Source: Oscheius dolichura (taxonomy: Eukaryota; Nematoda; Chromadorea; Rhabditida; Rhabditidae). From it: a DNA stretch of 64,000 nucleotides. The DNA is taken from NCBI GenBank assembly GCA_932521035.1, contig OW051493.1, forward strand, positions 4,650,001 through 4,714,000, read 5' to 3'. Each line of letters opens with the position of its first letter. Within the stretch, counting starts at the first letter, position 1. Of this stretch, positions 1 to 12,000 are shown in pieces. The position numbers and the translations under genes are program-made. Under the pieces are notes generated by a model that saw only the letters and a program-made list of their open reading frames with translations, made no database searches and had not been told where the DNA came from.

Positions 1-3000
1 CTCTTCTCCATTTCCGTGTTGACAATGGCATCTTCACTTCCAGCCGCTCTAGTCTTCAAAGACAGAGCTCCTCCGTCCCGCGGTATCTTCCAGGTCATAT
101 CTGAACCAGCGGCATCTGCTACGCGATTGTAAATCGAATGGATATTTTCCGTGTTCTCGGCTGTTTCCAGGACGCGCATCTCTAGTCTTTCTGAGCGTTT
201 TTCGACCAAAGTCTTGGACACACTGAACTGCGGCTCTGGCCGGGACAGTTTGACATCGTTGTGAGTAGTGGTAGCCACGGCAGACAAAGTGGACAGGGAC
301 ACCCCCTCGGCCCGGTTGCTAAGCACATTCAACCTCTCGCTGTGCACCACTGCCAGCCGGTCCTTCTCCAGTTCTCGGGTCACATGCATCGAGTGCTCCT
401 CGCTGGCGTCTGTTCGCAGAGTGTAGCGTCCTCCTTCTCGTTTGAGTTGCTGGGTGAAGGAGACTGTCTCCGTCTGGGCGGCCTGCTCGTAGTCCTGGTA
501 GACAGTGTGCTTCTCCTCCCGACTCTCCTTCATCTTGACCACGAGTGGTTCTCCTCGCTTCTTCTCCTTCCTCATGATCTCACTCTTCTCGTGACTTCCA
601 CTCTTGGATAAGTTAGTCGAAACGGAAGTCGATTCCCTTGTACTGCTCTTGGTGGCCAGAGTGACCGGGGGAAGTCTGTTCTTGTCGACCACCTTGAACT
701 GGCTGGTGAGGAATTGACCTGGAACCATTAGTTCGGAGGTTATCCTGGTCTCGGCCTCCTCGGCCGCGTCGCATTTCAACTCAAGTGGCTCAACAACGTT
801 AGGGATCAGTCTGATCATTGTCCTCGTCTCCACGGAGTTCTTCTTGTTCATATCGTAGTAGACGTTCGCCACATTTTCCTGTGACTCGATAAACTTGGCC
901 TCGGCCGCTTCCTGTCTGGGACAGACTCTCAGCGTGTTCGTCTGCATGGGGTCGACCGTACAGTCCAGCTCGGTGAAGTAGTCGGCAACGACACTGCCGG
1001 CGGCCAGGACACTGATATCCTGCTTGGCGGATATCTTCTCCTTTTGGACATGCATGAGCTGTGCCGTGTCTGCCGTCTTGGACAGGGTTGAGGCCAGGTC
1101 TTTCGTTGTCTCCGACGCGGCCTGTGTCTTCAAGGAGTACATTCCTCCGTCCCTCTTGCCCTTCACAATCATCTGGTCATTCAATCCGGTTTCCGGTTGG
1201 TTGAAAGCAATTCCCAGGCCGACGTTGTCTTCCCGGGTTTCTGTGAGCCTCACGGTCAAGGGCTCTCCGTCTCTGGCAATGACCACTAGCCGATCCTTGG
1301 TCTCCTTTTGGTCGGGGATATTCCAATCGGCCGTGACATTTTGTTGTTCCTCCTTCGAGGCCAATGTCTTCAGATGGAGTGCAGGGGTATAGACTCGGGC
1401 GATGTCGACCACCCTGTCGGCCTCCTCCAGATGGATCTGTTTGTTGTTCAGGTCTCCGTAGAGGAGGGCCGACTCGTCGCCGAACTCCTCCATCTCCATT
1501 TCCAGTCCTTCTCCCTTTCTGGCTTCAGGCCATGCCTTTTCGGCTTCACCGAGTTCCGATGCTTTTCCAATGAGTTCCACCTTCAGACTGGCCTTCACAT
1601 CTCCGGCCTCTAATAGCTTGACCCTTTGGGGTTCTTCTCTGTTTCCGATACGTAACAGTCTGGTGACATCCTTGGCACTGGGTGTCCTCAAGAGATGATG
1701 CTGTGACCAGACAACGTCCTCCTCGTCCGGCTTGATGTAAATCGGCTGGGCTGAAATGACAATCCTCTCGGGGAGAACGGCCTCGCTTCGCTGCGTGCGT
1801 TTCTGCAGCTCGTAGCGGTGCAGATTGATGAGGGCGTTGAAGGTGGCGTCGCCCATCTCATGACCTCTCCATTCCGCCTCTCCGGCTAACTTGTCGGCCC
1901 ACACAACGGCGGCCGTCTCGGTGTGAGTAGGTGCAACAAAGGAAGAAGCAACGCACTCTGCACGCCGGTCACTGAACACACCGCCGACCCGATCCTCCAT
2001 TCTGACACTCCTCTTCGATTCGACAGAAGCATTCTCCTCGGGGAGGGCCATGTGTCGGTTCAGCGTCTCGACCTCCTCGGAACATGACATCGTAGCCAGG
2101 AATGTGTTGGCCTTGTTCGACTTTGAGAACTGCACTTCGGCCTCGAGGTCGGTTTCGATTCCTTCGTAGAGCGAGAGAATCTCGGTCTCGTCCCGGCCGA
2201 CCTCCTTCAGTTTGGGTGTTCCCGCTCGTATCCTCTCCTTATGCACAGCCGTCGTCTTACTTCCCTCTGTCTGGTTAGCCTTGCTCCAGGTGGTCGACAC
2301 TTCGGTCGACAGTTCCTTCGAGCTGGCCGTTGCCAAGGTTGCAGTTTCTGTCCTGGCCTGTCTCTTTTCCAAAGCGACAGACGTCCTCGCTTCTGGAAGC
2401 CGGATCTCAACATTCGAGTCTGTACTGATGTCGGCGGCCGCCATAGCACTCAGAGACTGTTGGAGAGACGTGTTCAAGCTGATCACGTGGGTCGAGGACT
2501 CCTTGACCCTGGGTAGGGGCTTCCTGATCAGGTAGATGCCTCCCTCGGCCTTCTCCGAGCCGTACTGTCTGAACCGGGCTGGTGGGGCTTCCTCCCGACT
2601 GATCTCGTCCACAAATCTCTCAACATCTTCCATCTCCTTCTCGTATTTGCTCATCTCCAGCTGACACACTCCAGTCGAAATTACGAACTTTCCACTGGTC
2701 GACTCTGACTTTTGGAGAGGGAAACTGGTACTGGTCTCCATAATGTTCTCCCTCCTGGCAAGTGCTGCCTCGGCGGCTCGGTCACTCTTTGTCGGAGCCC
2801 TGACAGTCGCGGTCATGGTTGCCTGCAGTTTCTCAGCTCGAGTCAGTTCTGCATCCAAATCGGCCATAAGGGTGGCCCATTCGGCAGCTGTTGACTGGAG
2901 ATTCCACTGCTGCTCGTCCAACTTCTTCTGGACAGCCTCTCTCGACTTTGTCCTCAGCTCCAACTCGGCCGTTCTCCTGTCTTCTCCCTTGTTGAACAAG

Positions 3001-6000
3001 CCAGTCGTGGCTGTGGAATCTTCCGCGGAGGCCAGGGCAGAGAAGGCATAGATGGCCTTGTTAACCTCGACGATCTTCCTGTAGGCGTCTTCTTTGAATT
3101 CTTTCGCCTTTAGTTCCGTATCCCCTCGAGAGGAGATCTGCGAGGCTGCGGCTGTCCACAGGGTCTCGAGCCACCTCCTCGGGATCGGGATGATGTCCTC
3201 GACCTCCTCGATCTCATGCTTCCTCTGGATGATCTTTCCGAACAGCGAGCAGATCTGCGTACTCTCGTCGCCGTATTCGGTCATCTTCGAGGTGACAATG
3301 TCCCTGTTCTGGATACTTTGTCTTGTCTCCGAGAACGAGGTCTCGTCGTCCCTGTCAAAGAAGGCCTCCGACTGGGTCAGTTCGATGTGGAACTTCCTTT
3401 CCTGAGACTCCCTCGTCTGCATGGGCACCCTCTTCTCTGCCATTCGAACCACATCGCCTCTTCCGATTTGAGTAGTGGCCGATGTCTCGTGTTCTTCAGC
3501 AGCTCGGAGGGAGGCCGCGGACATGGCTCGGTTGGTCAGAGCGAATGTCCGGCTGTCGGCCATATCGGTGGTTATCGTTGTGTAACCTGCCAAGGCTCCT
3601 TCCTCGCCGGCCTGTCGGAATGACCGGGTATCAGCAATCGAGTGTCTTTGTTTCCTCGTAGCTCCAGCCGAGGCATAGTCTTCTTCTGGTCCCCTCAGCT
3701 TGGTCTCGGCCGTGGCACACTCTTCTGTGGCTGCTCGCATGTGCTGTTGATGATGTTGCATGATCCTCTGCTTGAAGAGGGCGGCGCTCTGATCCTGTTG
3801 TGAGAATCTCTCCATCTCGCTGTCCATCGAGGTCGTCATCACGGAGCTCTCTCTGGTGTCGTACCTTCCGGTAAGGGTGCTCACATCCGGGAGACTCTCA
3901 TAGACCTCGGCGTGTTCAGCCCTCCTTTGCATAAGTCTGGCGAAGGAGCTGATCAGTTCGGTCTCTTCGTCTCCGAATTCTCGGAACTGGCTGCTCTCTC
4001 TGGTGGAGACAGTGTCCGCCCTGATGTACTCGGCCTCTCTCTCGTGCTCCTCCCGTCTCCTCAGGGCTATCTCCTCCTCCCTGCTGTCAACTGTAAACCT
4101 AGTCTGAGTCTGTTCACGCACACTCTGGGACAGAACGACATCCTCGCCGCATACTTGGTTACGAGACGACAGTTCACGTGTTAGATCTGACTGTTCTAGG
4201 CCAGCGCTGGCCGTCCTCAGTTGCATTTGTTCGCGGTTGATCTCTTTCAGCATAACCTCGGTCAGGAGATCCCTGTCGACGACATCCCACTGCGATATCA
4301 TAGCCTTATCTTCACTCAAGAACTCTCTGATCTCTCGGGACTTCGTGCTGTCCAAGTTGGCTGCGGTAAGCCTCTGCTCGGCCTGCTCCACTTGCTCTTG
4401 TCTGCCCATGGCTCTATCATACCGGACAGTCTCGCTGGTAGAGGCTTGGATAGAGGAAAGGCTGCTTGACTTCTGTACAATTTTCAGCGTCTCGGTGATT
4501 TCCCTTGTCTGCTCGCGTCCCGTTATTCGCGCTTCCGCCGCCAAGTCTTGTCTTTCTTGGACAGAAGTCCTGAACTCGGTGGACGCGCTTCGGGCAACGG
4601 GCCTGGCCATGTCGGCATACTCCGCCTGGGGGCCGCTCCTCGACAGCCTGGTCAGCATAATGGAGCTGCGCTCTTCCTCATATCCCTGCTCTCTCAACTG
4701 CTGGTATTCTCTCATCTCCTCCCTGCCGATCGAAGTTGACACACCCCGTCCGTACTGGGCTGCCTGGATCGCCTCGGTCCCTCGTGTCTCCCTGACTGAA
4801 AACTCTCTGTGAATATCGTCCAACTCAAGCTCTGCCAGGGAATGGGCGCTCTTTGCCTCCTGCTCTTTTCCGCAAATCTCTACAGACGCCTCCGCGCTGG
4901 CACTAGTCACTGCTCGCGTGTCCAATCCCGCTCTCTCTGTGCTCTTCTCCTTCCAGAATCCCATTGTCGCGTCCTCCGTCTGGATTGTTTCCAAACTGCC
5001 CATCATCATTCCGTGGGCTTCGACGTATTCCTTCAGTCTCGATGACTCCTGGCTCAACGCTTTCTGTGCCAATTGTTGGGCTGTTTCCGAAGAGTCGTCG
5101 CGTCTCTGGAAGTTGGTTCCAAAGGAGACGGACTCTTCTCTGCTAGCCAGGAGGGAGGTTGTGCTGTCGGATTTGGACATACTCCTCGCCATCATGGTTG
5201 CTTCAGCCGAGACATCGTGGACATTTAGCGAGGCCGACATATCCACTCCGCTGTCCTGGGATGCTCTCATCGAGGCTTCTGAAGTCAGTCGCCTTCCGAT
5301 GTCCCGCGTTGTCTCCGCGTATCCACTAGGCGGTCGCCCTTGAGGTATTCTGCTCATTACTAGAGTGCTCTCCTCGTTCGAGTCTCCGAATTCTCTTGCT
5401 GTGCTGGTTGCCTCCGCCGTCTGCCCAATGTGTCTGACTTCGGCAGCTGATGACTCCTGTGCCCTTCCCGCTATTGTCGTCGAGCTTTCCGCTTTGACTA
5501 TTCCAAAACCACGTGACGAAGATTCGGTTCTTCTCAAGGGTATGGAGAAGTCAGCGTCAGCACTTCCCTGTCTGGAGACCATGGCATTCATGGAGTCGAT
5601 GGAAGTCACACTGGCAGCTCGGGTGGAGAGGTGTCCTCTCTCCTCGCTTCGGGCTCTCCACGTCACGGCTGTGGCATCGTCAGTGACGACCGTCTTCATG
5701 TTAGACATCAGGAGACTCCTCTCCTCCGAATACTCTCGGAAACGAGGAGATTTGACTCCTTCCGACGTCTTCCCGACCAGTCCCTTGCCGGCTTCTCTGG
5801 TCTGTTCGGCCTGCTTCAGATCTTGCCCATAGAAAACGTTCTCCTCTGTGGCCGCCTTCAAGGCGCTTGAGCTACTCGACTTTGTGATCTCCTTCGAGAG
5901 GAAAATGGCTTCCTGGGCGGACTCTTTTGTCCTCTGCTCAGCTTCCAAACTGGTGGAGGTCTCTTCGGCTGCCTTTGTCTTCATTGTCAATGACAGATTA

Positions 6001-9000
6001 CGAGGGATGTCCTGGGATGTCTCCGTGTGTTTGCGAGCCAGTTGTTTCACCGGGATTCTTGAGAGAACCGTGGTAGTTTCCTCTCGTACATCACCGAATT
6101 CCCTTAAGTTTTGGGAGGCACCTTCTTTTCCCAGAAGGGCTCTGACCTCTTCCGTGGTCAGCTGCTGTCCATCCCGTGTCAGGAATGTCCCCGATTCGGC
6201 CTGGGTAATTTGGAAGATGCGTTGTGCTTCTTCCAACACCTTTTGAGGCAGCTGTTCCCCGGTCTCAAGGCAACGTTCAATCGCCCTGATTTCCTGCGGG
6301 TGGTCCATTTCCTCGGAAGTAGTTCCCGGTCCTCTGAACCCGACTTTTTCTTGTCTGGTCTCATTCCACCTTCCCTCGGCCGTCAGGTCGCTCTCGACGG
6401 TCTCCATCGAAGACATGAGCCCTTGTCTCATCTCGGAGTACTCTCTGATCTTGTCCGACCTTAAGTCTTCCGCCATCTTCTGTTGGATTTCACTCATAGC
6501 CTCGTCGGTTGTTCCTGCCTTGGAGAGGTCGCTTCCAACAGAGACGGTCTCCTGCGTCGAGGCTTTCAACGAGGATGAACTGCTTGATTTTTGGACTAGT
6601 GAGGAGACAGTGATCGACTCCTGAGACTGTTCCATAGCCGTCTTGGCAATGTCGACGGCCGTTCCTTCTGTTTTGGCTGCTTGAGTGGAGAAGTCCGTTC
6701 CCAAGTTTCTTGGCACGGCTTGCGACATCTCGACGTGTTCACTCTGTGGTGTTTTGGCGGGGATCCGGCTGAGGGAGAGGGCGTTCTCCTCCCGCACGTC
6801 TCCGAATTCCCTCACCGTCTGCCGGCCTTCCTCACTTCTCTTGAGTTCTCTCACTTTCTCGGCCAACAAATGTTGTTCGCCTTGAACCAAGTCGGACTTT
6901 CCTTGAATTTGTGAAATTCCGAACTTTTCGTCGGCTTGGTCGGCTACCTTCTCGGAGAGACTCTTCCCAACGGAGACTTTGGCCTCGGCGGCCCTCAACT
7001 CTTTCTGATAGACGCTGTCCTCCTCCGTTACTCCTCGAAGACTCATTGTCATCCTCTCTTCGCTTCTTTCCATCCACATTCCTGCTGTTCTCTGGGCAGT
7101 GTCCACCGTCTCCATCGAGCTCAACAGGCCGCTCTTCTGCTGCCCGAATTCTTTGAGTTTCTGGAGTTGTACAGCCTCGGCTTGTCTGTCAGCCAGCTGT
7201 CTCTCTGCCCCATTGGATACTCCTTGTCTGGACAGTCCCTCTTGATAAGACGTCGTCTCCTCCGTGGTTGCCTTGAGGGAAGAAGAACTCTCCACTCTGA
7301 GGATCTCTTTGGTGACAGATGTGACCGTCTCTGTAGGGGCTGAGATCGACTTTTGTGTCTCGACCGTCGTAGTGACTTCGCCTGGAGCAGGGGCAGACAT
7401 CCCAGTGGAATAGGTCCGACCGATTGAGTGCGACATCCAGGCTTCTTCCTCTTGTGGCTGTTTGGCAGGGATTCGGGACAGCGAGACAGCATTCGTCTCG
7501 GAGGATTCTCCAAATTCCCTGAACCTTTCGGAGGCGGACTCCTTCAGTCTGTCAGAGGCTGAACCGGACACATCCTGGCGTGGCCCCACCTGGGAGGCCT
7601 CCTTCGACATGGCTGCCTGTTCTATTCTGAACTGTCTCGCCGCTTCTTCTTCCATTTTTGGTGGTAGATTTCCTTTAGTTCCCATGCCGAATTCAGCGGC
7701 TCTTATATCGTCCACGACCTCGCTGGTCACCGATTGGACTGCGGCTGTAGACAGGTCGATTCTTCCCGTTTCCCGTTCTTTCCACGTTCCGGTCGTCCTC
7801 TGGTCAACGTCGACTGTTTCCATGGAAGAGATATGACCGGCCTTTTTGTCACCGAACTCTCGTAGGCTGGCAGAGTCACAACTCTTTTTCTCCTCTCGAA
7901 GATGGCCCTGAGCCTGAGCCTCATTACCAGTTGAGGAGAAACTGTCAGAGAAGTGAACATTCTCTTCTGTGGCAGCGTGAATTGCCGACGAACTGCTGGA
8001 TCTGACCATATCGGCAGCCACCCTGCTGGTTGACTCCGAGCGGGACACGAACAGTCTCTCTGATTCGACTGTGACTTCAGTGTGCCCTGGTGCACCAGTC
8101 GAAAGATCGGTCTTCACGGAGCGAGACACTGTTTGCAAAGCTTCCGCCGTTTCTTCTCTGGGAACTGCCGGAATACGTGCCAATGACACGATATTAGTCT
8201 CGGACTGGTCTCCATATTCTCTAACACGGCTGGCGGCAGCCTCTTTCTGTGCATCGGTAGCCGAGATTGAGGTGGCCAGTGTCTCGTCTGCTCCTCTCGT
8301 CTCTGTGCTCAATCCAACTTGTTCTATTTTGAATCGCCTTTCCGTTTCCTCTTGAATCTTTTCTTTCATTTCCAGTCCAGCAATTTGTTTTTGTTCCGCT
8401 GCTCGAATAGTCTCTGTCGTATCCTTTGTCGTTATCGTTGATCCCAAGGTGTCCAACCCGGCTCGTTCCGTATTGCTCTCTCCAAAAATCTTGGCTGCTC
8501 GTTGGTCAGTATCTACCGTCTCAATAGTCGAAGTAAAGCCAGTCTTACTGTCACCAAACTCTCGCAGTCTAGCCGAATCAGAACTCTTATTCTCTTCTCG
8601 GAGATGGCGCTGAGCTACAGCCTCGTTCTCAGTTCGGGAAGAGAGAGCCTCGGAAAAGAAGACAGTTTCTTCTTTTGTAGCTTGTATTGTCGAAGAACTG
8701 CTAGATCGGACTAGGTCGGCAGCTACCCCGCTGGCTGACTCCAAGTGGGGGATACAAACTCTCTCTGACTCCATAGTGATTTGAGTACTTTGTGCTGCGC
8801 TGGTCGAAAGATCGGTCCTCGCAGATCGGGAGAGCAACTTCGAAGCTTCGGCTTCTTCTTCTTTGGGAACTGCCGGAATACGGGCCAATGAGATAATGTT
8901 TGTCTCGGACTGGTCTCCGTATTCCCTGAGACGACGGGCAGCAGTTTCTCTCTGCAGTTCAGTCGCCGAAGTCGAGGTTGTCAGATCTTTGTCTGTTCCT

Positions 9001-12000
9001 CTCGTCTCTGTGTTTAGTCCAACGTGTTCAATTTTGAATCCTCTTTCAATTCCTTCTTGTATCTTCTCTTTCATTTCAAGTCCAGCCATCTGCTCTTGTT
9101 CAGCTGCTCGAATAGCTTCAGTGGTGTCTTTGGATGTCACTGTTGATCCAAGAGTACTCAACCCAGCCCTTTCCGTAGTGCTTTCTCCGAAGGTTTTGGC
9201 TGCTCGCTGATCCGTATCAATTGTCTCGATATTCGAAGTGAAGCCAGTTTTAGCATCGCCAAACTCTCGTAGGCTGGCAGAGTCACAACTCTTTTTCTCC
9301 TCTCGAAGATGGCCCTGAGCCTGAGCCTCATTGCCAGTTGAGGAGAAACTGTCAGAGAAGTGAACATTCTCTTCTGTGGCAGCGTGCATTGCCGACGAAC
9401 TGCTGGATCTGACCATATCGGCAGCCACCCTGCTGGTTGACTCCGAGCGGGACACGAACAGTCTCTCTGATTCGACTGTGACTTCAGTGTGCCCTGGTGC
9501 ACCAGTCGAAAGATCGGTCTTCACGGAGCGAGACACTGTCTGCAAAGCTTCCGTCGTTTCTTCTCTGGGAACTGCCGGAATACGTGCCAATGACACGATA
9601 TTAGTCTCGGACTGGTCTCCATATTCTCTGACACCCCTAGCCGTAGCCTCTTTTTGTGCGTCGATAGCCGAGCCCGAGGTAGCCAAGGTCTCGCCCGCTC
9701 CTCTAGTCACCGTGCTCAGATCAACGTGTTCAATTTTGAATCCTCTTTCAGTTCCTTCTTGTATCTTCTCTTTCATTCCAAGTCCAGCCATCTGCTCTTG
9801 TTCAGCTGCTCGAATAGCTTCAGTGGTGTCTTTCGATGTCACTGTCGATCCAAGAGTACTCAACCCAGCCCTTTCTGTAGTGATTGCTTCGAATGTCTTG
9901 GCTGCTCGCTGATCCGTATCAATTGTCTCGATATTCGAAGAGAAACTAGTCTTTGCATCTCCGAATTCATGCAGTTGCACGGACTCGGCCCCCGCTACTC
10001 GCTCTGGGAATTTCTTCTGTGCAGTAACGACAATGTCTCCCTTTGACAGGCCTTGTCCAAACTGGACACTCTCCTCCGTGGCCGCTTTCATCGACGAAAA
10101 ACTGTCGGACTTTAGCACGGTCCTGGCCACCTGCTGGGCATACATGTTCTCCTGTAGACCTTGGAGTTCTCCTTGAATGGAGGCGTCCTCAACTGTGGCC
10201 GCCTTTGTTGACAACTTCTCCACGACACTTCGGGGAAGGCCTTGCTGATGTTCTGCCTCAGCCGACGCCTGCCGTCTGGGCTTCCTCGACATGATCAGAA
10301 CACTGTCGGCTACTTCTTCTCCGAATTCGTGGAATTTCTTAGCTGTCAGTTCCGTCTGCGAGGTTGTTCTGACTATCTCTGTGCCTTGGGAGGTGTCGCG
10401 CCCACTGAGATGTGGTTGGGATGCCGCCTCGTCAATACCGTACCTTCCGGCCAGCGTCTCTCTTTGTGTCAAGTCCACTGAGAAATCGCTCTGCCCGAAA
10501 GGCTCTCCTCCTCTGAACCGTCCTTCCAACCCCGTTGTCTCCATTGTAGCAGCCGAAGTTCTCAACTGGCTGGCCAGACTCTGCATCTGCTTCAGAGTCA
10601 TCGAGACGAGTGCGTCCCTCTCGACCACCGACAGGTCCGCTATGTTTCTACCGCTGATGTTGCTCAATTCTTTGAGCCGTTGTTCGGCGGAGAGCAGTTC
10701 CGACATCAAGATCTCCTTCTCGGTCCGTTCCCTCTCCTCACTTCTTCTGATATACTCTGCCGTCTTCATTGACACGTCGGTGGGTGCTCTCATTGCTGAC
10801 TGGTCTTGGAGCCTCTGGGCCGTGGGCATGTCTCTCGACACTCCCAGCTGGTCTGCCTCTCCGGAAAGAGCGAACTCTGCTCCCGTCCTCTCATTTCTGG
10901 CAGCCGCAGCTCTCATCTGAGCTCCCAAGCCTCGAGAGACGTTCTGGACAGATTCAGCCTCTTCCATTTGCGAGATAGGCCGGGACAGGCGGGACATGAC
11001 AACTGAGCTGCTCTGTGATTCGTATCCATACTCGTGGATACCGTCGACAGAGGCGATCTCCGTTCGGCTCTCTGGTCGAACAGTCGTCGTCTGCCTGTAC
11101 TCCTCCTGTTTGGCGACCTCTCCTCGGTGGGTGATGGCGTCTGCTCCAAAGCTCCTTCCGCTTCCCTCCCTGCTGATCTCCGAGATCCGTTCCAGGGTCC
11201 TCTCGTCCTGTTCCCTCTTCTGGATGTCTTCCGCCGAGAACACGCTCCTCTCGGTCACTCCCAGGGTTTGCATGTAGGAGCTTTCCCGGGAGTCCATGTC
11301 CCAAGTGGTGGCTGTCCACTGGTCCCTCTCGACCACGTCCCACCCAGTGATCACGTCGGCGTGTTCTTCAGAATGTGCCCGGTATGTCTTCACTAGTCTC
11401 TCCCTCTCGATGACACTTTCCTCCGTCCTTCTGACTGACGTCTCTCTGCTCACCGCGATCACACTAGACGCGCTGGCTGTCCTCCTGAGCATCGGCTGAA
11501 CAGGCCCCGCTGCGATAATTTCGGCCGAATGGTCGCCGGCCTCCAGAGACACTCCCAGGTGCTCGGAGGTCTCACCCGTCATGATTCCCGTATCGACAAT
11601 AGCCGTATAGAGGTCTGTCTGCGACCCGAAGTCTTTTTGTTCCTGTCTGACGCGGAGAGTCTCCTCCTTACGGAGATACTCGTCCCTTTGGATATCGGTC
11701 CATCTGGCAGTGGTCACGTCTCGCAGTTGTTCTCGCTCTGCAACAGTCGAATCCGAAGGAGAAAAGGGCGGGGAAAGCAGAGAAGCCATGCGAAGCCAGC
11801 AACCGAGGAGAACAGAAGAATCTACTACGCGTCTACCACTACAGAGGTTAGTCACACGGGCAGGGCAAGCCACACAGAACTAAACTACTCACCTAGGTTA
11901 GATAGCTTGTCGTGCAGAAGGAGCGGAGCAATCTCAATGGTTAGGGGCGGTGAGTGCTCAGAAAGACCAGAGAGGCGGAAGGAGGCGGCCGCATGCGCTG

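Noticed and set aside
261-11700. Many plus-strand and other-frame ORFs of 60-209 codons across the giant gene
   Set aside because: They are shadows of the GC-rich minus-strand coding frame; composition is Ser/Leu/Pro-rich without motifs, and the continuous minus frame explains them.
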